A DNA stretch of 64,000 nucleotides from JAEYZS01 sp964469265 (GCA_964469265.1 CAYXYF010000011.1:5643-69642), one strand, 5' to 3'. Numbered from the stretch's first letter, positions 50,167-57,565 are shown. Numbers and translations are program-made. Notes: generated from the sequence alone by a model not told the origin.

Positions 50167-50499
50167 ATGAATAAAGTAATGGCACTAGGCTTAATATTAA
50201 TCGCGCAAATTGCAGTGGCTAATCCATCCCGCATAAAAACGCCTGAGAGATGTGAAGAAGAAATCATGGCCCACTACAATACTGAAGATTACCTGCTTTA
50301 CTACAAGCGTCTCTCAATAATCGGCAAAGGACGCTTTTCCATTCATTTCAATTATAAGGTAAGATATTTAAAAAGAGCTAAAGATGACACCATAACTGGA
50401 TGTGTAGCAAATATATACTGTGCAGATTACCACCAAGAAATCATCACGGAGAACGAACAGTGTTGGGACAGCCCTGGAGAACTGAATGAAGGTTTATGA
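50167..50499 (+). CDS. Small exported protein of unknown function
   Basis: 110 residues, signal peptide MNKVMALGLILIAQIAVA. The mature part has four cysteines (ERCEEE, TGCVANIYCADY, EQCWDS) that may form two disulfides, and strand-rich centre (GRFSIHFNYKVRYLKRAKDD). GGGAG stands before the ATG. It overlaps the following ArsC/Spx-like gene by 14 bases, so both are made together, although one is exported and the other cytoplasmic. No family is recognised. Confidence 0.65.
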   Translation: MNKVMALGLILIAQIAVANPSRIKTPERCEEEIMAHYNTEDYLLYYKRLSIIGKGRFSIHFNYKVRYLKRAKDDTITGCVANIYCADYHQEIITENEQCWDSPGELNEGL

Positions 50500-50848
50500 A
50501 TACAACGCATGCGGAACCTGTAAGAAAGCATTAAACTATCTCGACAAAAAGAAAGTCATCTACGAAAAAATTCCGATAGTAGAACACCCACCGTCTCTTG
50601 AAGAATTAAAACAAATGCTAAAATACATCAAAGCAGACGGCGGAACTTTCAAAAACCTCTTCAACACGTCAGGCTTAATGTACCGAGAACTGAAAATCTC
50701 CGATAAAATCAAAAACGGAATGACAGAAGAAGAAGCCTTAAAACTCCTCGCCAAAAACGGCAAACTCATCAAACGTCCTTTCGTTCTCACCAAAAACAAA
50801 GGCACAGTGGGCTTCCGAGAAGACGTTTGGAAAAAACTAATCTCTTAA
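50486..50848 (+). CDS. ArsC/Spx-family thioredoxin-fold protein
   Basis: 120 residues. The N-terminus YEYNACGTCKKALNYLDKKK has a CxxC motif, which is the Spx/MgsR pattern and not the single-cysteine pattern of arsenate reductase. The middle (GGTFKNLFNTSGLMYRELKI) and IKRPFVLTKNKGTVGF (the cis-proline loop) are typical of the ArsC fold. It could be a redox-sensing regulator or a YffB-like reductase. No arsenic genes are nearby. It is second in a two-gene operon. The downstream spacer begins at once with the structured element at 50853. Confidence 0.85.
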   Translation: MKVYEYNACGTCKKALNYLDKKKVIYEKIPIVEHPPSLEELKQMLKYIKADGGTFKNLFNTSGLMYRELKISDKIKNGMTEEEALKLLAKNGKLIKRPFVLTKNKGTVGFREDVWKKLIS

Positions 50849-50852
50849 GAGC

Positions 50853-50977
50853 GGTTTTAATTTAAAATTCACTTGCTCGGACACGCCTTCCAGGCTTCTC
50901 CTTTCGGGCGCGAGTACGCACCCTCACCCCATCCATGGGGCCGGAAAGTCCGATCAAGTAAATTTTAAATTAAAACC
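50853..50977 (-). ncRNA. Structured element A (candidate small RNA, minus strand)
   Basis: The outer arms 50853-50882 and 50948-50977 are 30 bases each and match as inverted repeats at 28 positions. Read on the minus strand, the exceptions are one G-U wobble and one A-G mismatch. The core (50883-50947) on the minus strand holds CCCC-ATGGAT-GGGG, GGGTGCG-TACT-CGCGCCC, CCGAAAGGAGAAG, and GCC-TGGAA-GGC. Element B has the same order. The wobble pairs fit only the minus strand. It could be a small RNA, the 3' end of a transcript, or a small mobile hairpin. Confidence 0.55.
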
Positions 50978-51162
50978 TATCCTTCGAAAACATTTCCAAA
51001 AGAAAAATCGGAAAACATTGTTCACTTTTTCAGAAGAACGAATCCGATTAAACGAGTCGATCTAATTTCTCGATAAGTTCGGACGAAAATGAAAAGAGTA
51101 ATCAAGTAAGAGTTATTTGACTTAGATCAATTTCGTTACGAATTCCCTTTTTTTCAACGAGA

Positions 51163-51239
51163 TGGGGTTTTTCGGCCCCATGGATGGGGTGAGGACATGT
51201 ACTCATGTCCGAAAGAAGAAGCCTGGAGGGCGTACCCCA
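51163..51239 (+). ncRNA. Structured element B (candidate small RNA, plus strand)
   Basis: TGGGGT (51163-51168) pairs with ACCCCA (51234-51239). Inside lie CCCC-ATGGAT-GGGG (51176-51189), GGACATG-TACT-CATGTCC (51193-51210), CCGAAAGAAGAAG and GCC-TGGAG-GGC (51221-51231). From CGGCCCC to GGCGT, 52 of 61 bases equal element A, and three stem pairs differ in a compensatory way. GGA appears in two loops. A transcript could run on to the hairpin ending near 51358. A weak TTGACT (51117-51122) stands upstream. Confidence 0.55.
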
Positions 51240-51330
51240 GCAAGAGAAATTGCAAAGCTCAAAAACCCAACGAGAACTCTCAAACGAAGAAAGGCCATGG
51301 GAAGCCGGCGAGACTCCCCATGGCGGGCTT

Positions 51331-51360
51331 AAGACAAGCCTGGCCTTTTGGGCCAGACTT
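51331..51360. terminator. Hairpin between flagellin 2 and element B
   Basis: CTGGCC (51340-51345) pairs with GGCCAG (51351-51356), extended outside by AAG/CTT. It lies 24 bases after the flagellin 2 stop and could end transcripts from either side, although neither has a good T-tract. Confidence 0.45.
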
Positions 51361-51383
51361 TCAACACACTTTGATTACTTATT

Positions 51384-52211
51384 TTAGGCTAGGAGTCGTA
51401 GAGCTTGAGCACCCTGTTGGTTTGCTTGAGCTAAGACTCCGATGGAAGCGTTTTGTAATACGCTTGCTGATGCAAGTTCTGCAGATTCGTATGCAACGTC
51501 GGCATCACGAATTCTAGAGTTTGCTGCATTTAGGTTTTCGTACTGAATGTCTAAGTTTGAAGTTGTAGTATTCAAACGACTTTGTACGGCACCAAAATCT
51601 GCTCGCATTGCTCCGAGCTTAACGAGAGCTTCGTCAACCGTTTCTAGAGTATCACGAGCTGAACCTTTATCACTTACTGAAATCCCATCGTATCCCAAAC
51701 CGCCGCCTGTAGCATCGGCGTTAAGATTGTACTTGATGATGTTTTCTTCACCACCAAAGGGTCCTACGTGGAATTCCATTCTTGATTCTGTACCGTCAAG
51801 TAATGGTTTGTTACCGAACCGAGTTGTCTTCGCAATTCTGTCGGCTTCTTGTACTAATTGTTGTGCTTCTAAGTCTAAGAATCCTCTTTCAACTTCAGAG
51901 ACGTTGTCGGATGCTGCCTGAACACCCAACTCTCTTAGACGTATCATGATATTACTGATCTCGTTTAATCCACCCTCAGATACTTGGATGAGTGATCCAG
52001 CATTGAAAGCGTTATTACGAGCCATTGCAATACCGCGAGTTTGTGAGCGCAAGTTCTCTGATATAGAGAGACCAGCGGCATCATCTGACGCATTCACGAT
52101 TCTTGAACCCGAAGACAAAGCTGCTAAGGCATGCGATGCACGCGCTTGCTGCTTCCCTAATTGTCTTTGAGCATTGATTGAGGCTAAGTTTGTATTAATT
52201 CTTAAGCCCAT
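51384..52211 (-). CDS. fliC: Flagellin 2
   Basis: 275 residues with complete terminal core: MGLRINTNLASINAQRQLGK, SGSRIVNASDDAAGLSISEN, and at the end LNAANSRIRDADVAYESAEL and GVLAQANQQGAQALRLLA. The middle domain differs from flagellin 1 (MEFHVGPFGGEENIIKYNLN). Two flagellins suggest a filament with graded composition, as in Bdellovibrio species that carry several. The ribosome-binding site TTGGAGGT sits in a small hairpin formed by two ACGT arms. Leader of about 195 nt and the best sigma-28-like promoter of the window lie upstream. Confidence 0.97.
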   Translation of the reverse strand: MGLRINTNLASINAQRQLGKQQARASHALAALSSGSRIVNASDDAAGLSISENLRSQTRGIAMARNNAFNAGSLIQVSEGGLNEISNIMIRLRELGVQAASDNVSEVERGFLDLEAQQLVQEADRIAKTTRFGNKPLLDGTESRMEFHVGPFGGEENIIKYNLNADATGGGLGYDGISVSDKGSARDTLETVDEALVKLGAMRADFGAVQSRLNTTTSNLDIQYENLNAANSRIRDADVAYESAELASASVLQNASIGVLAQANQQGAQALRLLA

Positions 52212-52328
52212 GACGTACCTCCAACGTTCTGTTTGCCTAGATGTTAGTCCATTGGAGATATCTTGCTGCGATCACTCACATCTGCCAACGTACCGAACAA
52301 AAGGCGTTGTTACTTCTTTTTGTTGGAG

Positions 52329-52383
52329 CTTCTCTTAAGATCGGTGTCAGGGGGTGATTGTCCCCTTTCACCAGTTAGAGAAG
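52329..52383 (-). promoter_or_regulatory. Nested hairpin in the flagellin 2 leader
   Basis: CTTCTCT (52329-52335) can pair with AGAGAAG (52377-52383), and inside it GGTG/CACC and GGGG/CCCC pair in register, giving an extended stem with small internal loops. It lies about 120 bases upstream of the start codon. Confidence 0.6.
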
Positions 52384-52412
52384 ATTTTTTTACTCCAACG
52401 TGTTCAGGAAAC

Positions 52413-52439
52413 TTATCGACTAAGGTCCAGAAAACTTTA
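52413..52439 (-). promoter_or_regulatory. Sigma-28 promoter for flagellin 2
   Basis: TAAA-N15-GTCGATAA on the minus strand: exact -35 element, exact spacing, and seven of eight bases in the -10 element. Predicted start near 52406. Confidence 0.75.
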
Positions 52440-52633
52440 GACGTTGGTCGAGGCTTGCTGCAGAAATGCTGCTGCACTGGCTTCTTATTGTCTCACTTAG
52501 GACACCTATTTGCTTCAGCTTGATCCAAAAAGCGTTGAAATTCGTTTCAACACGATATGTTTTCTCATCAAAAGACAGACATAAAAAAAATTTCAAAAAT
52601 ATCGAAAAATTTTTAGACAAAAATGAAATGTTT

Positions 52634-52660
52634 TAAGATTTCAACCTGAAACGCCGAAAA
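52634..52660 (+). promoter_or_regulatory. Sigma-28-like promoter for the 52696 operon
   Basis: TAAG-N15-GCCGAAAA, exact spacing, three of four and seven of eight. The predicted start near 52668 leaves a leader of about 28 bases with AAAGGAT before the ATG. Confidence 0.55.
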
Positions 52661-52695
52661 ATATTATGTTGCGGCAGTGATATAAAGGATAGTTT

Positions 52696-52908
52696 ATGTC
52701 TCACTATGAGAAACCAACATTGCAAGAAGTTCTGTCTTTATTAGATCCCTCCATAACTATATATACAGAGGTTATTCAAAACCAACAGCGCGAGCTGGAC
52801 CTTAATCCTACTAAGTTTTGGATTGATAACCCTCTTATAACTACTTATGATTATATAAGGATGTTTGATCACAACCTATCCAAGGGGGTGTCACCTTCAA
52901 CGAGATGA
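52696..52908 (+). CDS. Small protein of unknown function, translationally coupled to an HNH nuclease
   Basis: 70 residues, no signal peptide. AAAGGAT precedes the ATG at a good distance, and the stop overlaps the next start (ATGA), so the frame is real. The sequence has a helical N-terminus (PTLQEVLSLLDPSITIYTEV) and a polar C-terminus. No family is recognised. A role linked to the HNH protein is plausible from the coupling alone. Confidence 0.65.
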   Translation: MSHYEKPTLQEVLSLLDPSITIYTEVIQNQQRELDLNPTKFWIDNPLITTYDYIRMFDHNLSKGVSPSTR

Positions 52909-53426
52909 ACGTCAAAGCCTTGATGCTGAACTCAAGCTATGAACCTCTTAAACTCGTCAATTGGCAAAAAGCACTAATACTCTGGTTTCAAGATAAAGTC
53001 GAAGTACTTTCTCATCACCAATCTTATGCCCGCACCATTAAAGACAAATTCCCACTTCCAAGTGTTATTCGATTAAAAAGATATGTGCGTTCTGTTGAAT
53101 CCACCAGAATCAGATTCTGCAGAGAAAATATCTATATTCGAGACGATTACACCTGTCAGTACTGCTGTTCACAATATCCTACAAAAGATCTTACCTTAGA
53201 TCACGTGTTCCCAGTTTCTCAAGGTGGCCTTAAAATTTGGACAAATATTGTAACAGCCTGTAGGACTTGCAATCAGCGAAAAGGAAATCGAACTCCTGAA
53301 CAAGCGCACATGCCTCTATTAAAAAAACCAGAAGAGCCGAGGTGGCTTCCCGCCTTACGTTTCGAAGTGAACCGAAAACATGCCTCGCCAGACTGGTTTG
53401 CGTACCTTAATTACGAATCCTCATAG
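52905..53426 (+). CDS. HNH endonuclease family protein
   Basis: 173 residues. The N-terminal ALMLNSSYEPLKLVNWQKAL belongs to a widespread chromosomal HNH family. The HNH core is RDDYTCQYCCSQYPTKDLTL, DHVFPVSQGGLKIWTN with the catalytic DH, and ACRTCNQRKGNRTP; the two CxxC pairs hold structural zinc. The natural substrate of this family is not established. It is coupled to the small gene before it and sits behind a sigma-28-like promoter, an unexpected place for a nuclease. Nothing suggests an intron, phage or CRISPR origin. Confidence 0.9.
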   Translation: MNVKALMLNSSYEPLKLVNWQKALILWFQDKVEVLSHHQSYARTIKDKFPLPSVIRLKRYVRSVESTRIRFCRENIYIRDDYTCQYCCSQYPTKDLTLDHVFPVSQGGLKIWTNIVTACRTCNQRKGNRTPEQAHMPLLKKPEEPRWLPALRFEVNRKHASPDWFAYLNYESS

Positions 53427-53453
53427 ACCAAGGTCGTTAAATTTCTATCTTAC

Positions 53454-53481
53454 TAATTTAACACAAGTTATTTACCGAAAA
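53454..53481 (+). promoter_or_regulatory. Sigma-28-like box directly before the PilZ gene
   Basis: TAAT-N16-ACCGAAAA, with one extra spacer base. It ends 9 bases before the ATG, and no ribosome-binding site is visible, so a leaderless message is possible. Confidence 0.35.
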
Positions 53482-53489
53482 GCACTTGT

Positions 53490-54197
53490 ATGACCGATAG
53501 CCAAACGCAAACGTTTTTTCAAAAAGTAGGCACCCGCAAAGAACGCGAACGAGCGTTCCTGCTACTCTGCCAATCAAAAGTAAAATTTGAATGTCAGCTT
53601 GCTGGAAATCGTACTGCAAAGATTGTAGCAGAGAGTATTCGAGATTCACACATGATCATAGTCACACAAGATAAACTACCTGTGGGCAAGGATTCAATTG
53701 TTACCTTTCAAGTGGGCCAAGAAAAATACTTTATGAAAACAAATTTTAAAGAGCATGATTTTGCCAGCCACTATGTGATGAGTCTTGAGCCCGCACTATT
53801 CAAACTTCAAAGGCGCAATACATTTCGTGTACAAATACCCGCTGACTACGCGGCAAAAGTTAGAATCGACACCATTGACGGAAACCCTGTTCCCAAAAAG
53901 CTTCCTATGTTTGATCTCAGCGGCGGAGGATTTTCATTAGAGATACCTTGTCACATTGAATACAAACTTAAGAAAAATCAGGTGATCGCAGGTCATATTG
54001 AGATTGGCGGAAGAGTTGAAAAATACTTTGAGGCCATCATCCGTCACGCCATTAAAGTAGGTTCACAAGGAAGCGGTTTAACAAAAGTCGGAGCTGAGTT
54101 CGTAAACCTTCTTCCTGCGGATCAAAATGAATTTATCAATATTGTAATGAACATTCACCGAGACATGTTCTCAAAGTTTAAGATCGGTTCGCGCTAA
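53490..54197 (+). CDS. PilZ-domain c-di-GMP receptor, YcgR-like
   Basis: 235 residues. A YcgR-type N-terminal barrel (KVKFECQLAGNRTAKIVAES) is followed by a PilZ domain with both c-di-GMP motifs: RRxxxR in LQRRNTFRVQIP and DxSxxG in FDLSGGGFSLE. Known YcgR proteins bind the flagellar motor when c-di-GMP is high and slow it. In this flagellin-rich region a brake role is likely, though PilZ proteins have other targets. It overlaps the convergent meaB gene by 4 bases. Confidence 0.88.
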   Translation: MTDSQTQTFFQKVGTRKERERAFLLLCQSKVKFECQLAGNRTAKIVAESIRDSHMIIVTQDKLPVGKDSIVTFQVGQEKYFMKTNFKEHDFASHYVMSLEPALFKLQRRNTFRVQIPADYAAKVRIDTIDGNPVPKKLPMFDLSGGGFSLEIPCHIEYKLKKNQVIAGHIEIGGRVEKYFEAIIRHAIKVGSQGSGLTKVGAEFVNLLPADQNEFINIVMNIHRDMFSKFKIGSR

Positions 54198-55069
54198 AAT
54201 AATTTCTGAAGGTCCTTAGGCGTTTCAATTTTTGATACCCTCTTGGAAATATTCCTTTCAAATTCGAGACGAAGTAAAGACCTTGCCTCAGCCTGTAAGC
54301 GGTTTGGATAAAATCTTCGACTTTTAAGTTCGTCATTTCGTACATTGACCAAAAGATAGTTACAAAGCTCTTCTACACCAGTTCCCTTTGTGGCCACCGT
54401 AGAGAATATTTCAATTTCATCCTTATCCTGAAAAACCATCTCCTGTTTGAGTTCTTGCTTAAGACTATCCGCACCTGGTCTATCCGATTTATTAACAATA
54501 AAAAGATTTGCAATTTCCATAAGGCCAGCTTTCATCATCTGAATGCCATCGCCACTTTCAGGAACCAAAACAACTCCCGTTAAGTCTGCTACGTTCATAA
54601 TTTCAAGTTCGGTCTGTCCTACTCCCACCGTTTCAATTAAAACCACATCAAATTTAAAAAGATCAAATGCTCGTAACATCAAATAAGACGATGCACTTAA
54701 CCCCCCTAAGCTTCCTCTTGAACCAATTGATCTCACAAATACATTTTCGTTCATAAGGGCTTCATGATAACGAATTCGATCTCCTAAAAGTGCGCCACTT
54801 GAAAAGGGACTGCTAGGATCCACTGCAAGCACACCAACTTTTAAATCATTGTTGCTAAAATATTGCATCATTGAAGAAATCAAAGTGGATTTTCCAGCTC
54901 CTGGTGGTCCCGTGATACCAATTCTGAGTGCCATGGATGTGGGCTCAAGAAGCTCTTTGTATTTTAAAGCTTGCGGGCCCAGGTGATCTATCTGTGTTAA
55001 AAGTTTAGCGAATAACCGAAAATCAGACTTATCCTTCGTTTTTAAGAGAGCCCCAAATTTGTCAGCCAC
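54194..55069 (-). CDS. meaB: MeaB/ArgK-type G3E GTPase
   Basis: 291 residues, somewhat shorter than the usual 320-330. The P-loop GITGPPGAGKSTLISSMM, Mg-binding AVDPSSPFSSGALLGDRIRY, the VLIETVGVGQTE switch II region and NKSDRPGADSL base motif are all intact. The family protects and loads B12-dependent methylmalonyl-CoA mutase. The mutase gene is not in this window, so its partner lies elsewhere. It has little spare N-terminal sequence, which accounts for the shorter length. Confidence 0.93.
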   Translation of the reverse strand: MADKFGALLKTKDKSDFRLFAKLLTQIDHLGPQALKYKELLEPTSMALRIGITGPPGAGKSTLISSMMQYFSNNDLKVGVLAVDPSSPFSSGALLGDRIRYHEALMNENVFVRSIGSRGSLGGLSASSYLMLRAFDLFKFDVVLIETVGVGQTELEIMNVADLTGVVLVPESGDGIQMMKAGLMEIANLFIVNKSDRPGADSLKQELKQEMVFQDKDEIEIFSTVATKGTGVEELCNYLLVNVRNDELKSRRFYPNRLQAEARSLLRLEFERNISKRVSKIETPKDLQKLF

Positions 55070-55245
55070 TCACACCTGCTTTTTTATTTGTAAACCATTG
55101 AACTTAATTGATTTTTTCGGACATCCATAGGGGTTGTCAAACGTTTGGACACTAAGGCATTTTCCAGATTTAGAATTATTAAGTAATTTCAGGTATTTAA
55201 GAATGCCAAGGTTTTTGCTCTATATACAGAGTAGAGGAATTAATT

Positions 55246-56337
55246 ATGGGCAACCTAACACAACTAAAATCAGGAAGGATCATAGCCGTCGGCTTGATCT
55301 TGATCTTTGCTGGACTGGTTTCGTGGAAGTCCGATAATAATCCGACAACTTCAAACGTCAAAGACAAGGCGACTGCAAAAGCTGAGTTCAATACTCGCAA
55401 TACAAGAAACAACTCTGCACGCGATAGCAAACTTGAGAGCTTGCGATATGCGTACACTGGCCAGTGGACGAAAAACGATCTCAGCAAAGACAACTCAGAA
55501 CAAAAGTTCGTATTCGCTGCACCAGTAAACACACGAAATAAACTTGAGCCTACCTCTGCTAAAAACGCTAAAAAAGACAAAAAGAAGAAGAAGAAAAAGA
55601 AAGTTGCAAAGAAGAAGAAAACATTCCCTCATCGTTATGCAAAACGTAACGACCGTTTTGGTAACGAAAATTCAAACAATGCAGATCATCAGCCGCACTT
55701 AGCTTATTACAATAATCAAAGGGTTCAGAATAATCCTCAAGACAGAGGCCCTAGCGAAGAGGATACAAAAGATAAATTAACGCCTCAACAGTGGGTTGAA
55801 ATTATCACGACATCAAATTCCGAAAACGAATTCATCACTGCCTATGGCAACGGAAATGTTTCAAGAGCAAGCTTCTATGCGGTAGTGGACTTGCTTCTTT
55901 CAGCAGAGAGTGAAGAATCTAAAAAACTAGGATTTACGATTTTAGGATTAGCTCCGTCACCTTTGAGCCTTCTAAAATATGCTGAATACATCGATACGGA
56001 AATGTCCACAGAGCTACAAAGATTTGCGCAGGGTACACTTGGTGCTTACCATAGCCCAAATCAAATTCGCACTTTAAACTCACTGCTTGGCTCGTCAGAT
56101 GCTACAGTGAAAATTCTTGTCTCTAATATTATTAGATCAATTACTTCATCCATTGTTCAAACAAATGCTTCAGATGGTAAAAACGTAGTTTATACTCCTC
56201 AACAACTTGAAGAATATAAAAACCTGCTCAACCAATCTTTGAATGTTATCGACAACGCACTTAGCGTTGGTGTGGAAGGCACAGTGCAAGCAAGCTTCCT
56301 ATCTGCTCGCACAATTTTAATCCAATTTCTCAGTTGA
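55246..56337 (+). CDS. Membrane-anchored lysine-rich protein of unknown function
   Basis: 363 residues. One N-terminal hydrophobic helix (GRIIAVGLILIFAGLVSW) could be an anchor or uncleaved signal. A low-complexity basic run (about residues 105-125, with KKDKKKKKKKKVAKKKK) divides a polar N-terminal part from an alpha-helical C-terminal part (residues about 180-363, ESKKLGFTILGLAPSPLSLL) that resembles HEAT-like repeats. AGAGGA precedes the ATG. The basic run suggests binding to nucleic acid, phospholipid or peptidoglycan. No family is recognised. Followed after 32 bases by an exported barrel-like gene. Confidence 0.68.
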   Translation: MGNLTQLKSGRIIAVGLILIFAGLVSWKSDNNPTTSNVKDKATAKAEFNTRNTRNNSARDSKLESLRYAYTGQWTKNDLSKDNSEQKFVFAAPVNTRNKLEPTSAKNAKKDKKKKKKKKVAKKKKTFPHRYAKRNDRFGNENSNNADHQPHLAYYNNQRVQNNPQDRGPSEEDTKDKLTPQQWVEIITTSNSENEFITAYGNGNVSRASFYAVVDLLLSAESEESKKLGFTILGLAPSPLSLLKYAEYIDTEMSTELQRFAQGTLGAYHSPNQIRTLNSLLGSSDATVKILVSNIIRSITSSIVQTNASDGKNVVYTPQQLEEYKNLLNQSLNVIDNALSVGVEGTVQASFLSARTILIQFLS

Positions 56338-56369
56338 TTTTGATCTCTTTTTAGAGGCAGTATAAAGAG

Positions 56370-57101
56370 ATGAACTCTACCCACGTTGCACTTATTGTTC
56401 TATTTTTTACTTCGCTTCCTGCGTTCGCGAAAGTGCACATTCCAACCAACCTCAATGAGGCCGATCGAATCGGCGTATTGAAGATACTTGGACCTGGCAC
56501 AAGTGGAAAAATCCTTACTGATCCATATCCATTAGGCGGTTTTGCAGGCTTTGAAGCTGGCATCCAAATGGATTCCATTCCTGTCAGCGATCTTTCAAAA
56601 TACGGAAACCAAACTCCTGATCAAGATTTATTCAGCTATCCCATCATTTCTGTTGGCAAGGGACTCTACAACAATGTTGACGTCTACGTTCATTTTATTC
56701 CTTTTACAGACAGCACTGGAATTTCTGAATACGGCGGCATCGTGCGCTGGGGGTTTTATCAGTTAGCCTATCTTCCTGTGAGCTTCGCTCTTAACATCAG
56801 CGCAAGTAGTGCAAACATCAATAACCATCTTATTACAAAAAACTTTGGATATGATTTCACCGCAGGAATAACTGCACAAAATATTTACTTTTACGGCGGC
56901 TTAGGACAACTGCAGTCCAACGGCAGATTTATCGGCGGTGTAAATGGAATCACCGATAGCGGAAATAACGAAGACAATAAGATCACTGTTGCCCACTTTC
57001 TTATGGGTGTAGGCTTCAGAGTCAGCAGTGTGTTTTTAACAGGCCAAATCGACTACTACGAACAACCGACGTACTCGGTAAAAATTGGTTTCCGGTATTA
57101 A
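56370..57101 (+). CDS. Exported, probably outer-membrane barrel, protein
   Basis: 243 residues with signal peptide (HVALIVLFFTSLPAFA). The rest is typical barrel sequence: alternating residues, many Gly/Tyr/Phe (IVRWGFYQLAYLPVSFALNI, NIYFYGGLGQLQSNGRFIGG), and a C-terminal aromatic (VKIGFRY). It may be a small outer-membrane pore or structural barrel; the family is unknown. It lies directly after the lysine-rich gene, probably in one operon, and overlaps rfaE2 by 4 bases in opposite direction. Confidence 0.7.
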   Translation: MNSTHVALIVLFFTSLPAFAKVHIPTNLNEADRIGVLKILGPGTSGKILTDPYPLGGFAGFEAGIQMDSIPVSDLSKYGNQTPDQDLFSYPIISVGKGLYNNVDVYVHFIPFTDSTGISEYGGIVRWGFYQLAYLPVSFALNISASSANINNHLITKNFGYDFTAGITAQNIYFYGGLGQLQSNGRFIGGVNGITDSGNNEDNKITVAHFLMGVGFRVSSVFLTGQIDYYEQPTYSVKIGFRY

Positions 57102-57565
57102 AGTTTTAAAATCTTAGATACGATGTTTGTTGTGGAGCGACCTTCTACAAATTGAAGTGATTTAACTTCTCCGCCATAAGATAGGACAAAGTCACTTCCG
57201 AGAATTTGTTCAGGCTTCCAGTCTCCACCTTTTACTAGAACATCTGGTTTTACTAATTGAATTAAATTGCGTGGGTCGTCTTCTTCAAAAAGAGTGACAT
57301 AGTCCACACATTCTAAGGAACTGAGAATTTCTCCACGATCGTTTTCATTCTGAATCGGACGGTCAGTTCCTTTTAAGCGCTTCACGCTAGAGTCACTATT
57401 TAAACCCACTACGAGGATATCACCTTGAGCTTTTGCTTCTTTGAGATATTTGACGTGTCCTACATGCAAGATATCAAAACAGCCGTTAGTGAATACAACC
57501 TTTTTGCCTTCACGAACGTTTGATACGCTTTTTTGCAAATCCTTTTGGTTTAAGAACTGTCCCAT
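57098..57565 (-). CDS. rfaE2: D-glycero-beta-D-manno-heptose 1-phosphate adenylyltransferase
   Basis: 155 residues, matching the C-terminal half of HldE as a separate protein. Landmarks are VVFTNGCFDILHVGHVKYLK with the HxGH motif, GLNSDSSVKRLKGTDRPIQN and VKGGDWKPEQILG, and FVEGRSTTNIVSKIL. It transfers AMP to heptose-1-phosphate, giving ADP-heptose for the lipopolysaccharide inner core. A separate kinase (RfaE1) is needed and is not in the window. The RDD-family gene follows upstream after 6 bases. Confidence 0.94.
   Translation of the reverse strand: MGQFLNQKDLQKSVSNVREGKKVVFTNGCFDILHVGHVKYLKEAKAQGDILVVGLNSDSSVKRLKGTDRPIQNENDRGEILSSLECVDYVTLFEEDDPRNLIQLVKPDVLVKGGDWKPEQILGSDFVLSYGGEVKSLQFVEGRSTTNIVSKILKL

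Larger units (their letters stand above)
50849..51383. other. 535-base gene-free stretch with two inverted structured RNA-like elements
   Basis: Contains element A (50853-50977), a 185-base AT-rich middle (50978-51162) that could hold divergent promoters, and element B (51163-51239) followed by hairpins at 51293-51323 and 51331-51360. The 51163-51358 part is clearly more G+C-rich than its surroundings. Plus-strand frames crossing it run antisense into flagellin 2 and are not genes. Confidence 0.8.
52212..52695. other. 484-base gene-free stretch: flagellin 2 leader and two sigma-28-like promoters
   Basis: Contains the flagellin 2 leader with a nested hairpin (52329-52383), the flagellin promoter (52413-52439), a quiet part (52440-52630), and a promoter pointing right (52634-52660) to the gene at 52696. 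CACGTTGGAG (near the leader's 5' end) and AACGTTGGAGG (at the ribosome-binding site) repeat the same GGA motif. Small frames in the region are not supported. Confidence 0.75.

Noticed and set aside
49979..50170. Plus-strand frame of 63 codons upstream of the exported protein at 50167
   Set aside because: No ribosome-binding site, it overlaps the promoter region of the next gene, and the product looks like random translation.
50941..50955. GGAAAGTCCG resembles the conserved RNase P RNA P4 half
   Set aside because: The rest of RNase P RNA is absent and the bases belong to the closing stem of element A.
51191..51215. Resemblance of element B to a hammerhead ribozyme (GAGG-stem-CCGAAAG)
   Set aside because: The CUGANGA half of the catalytic core is absent (GGGGTGAG instead), so self-cleavage by this class is not supported.
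51197..51517. Plus-strand frame of 106 codons across element B into flagellin 2
   Set aside because: It runs antisense through the conserved C-terminus of flagellin 2, has no protein-like composition, and the first part is occupied by the base-paired element.
52905..53426. HNH protein as part of a CRISPR, intron or phage element
   Set aside because: No repeats, no Cas or integrase genes and no intron boundaries nearby; the sequence belongs to a common chromosomal family.
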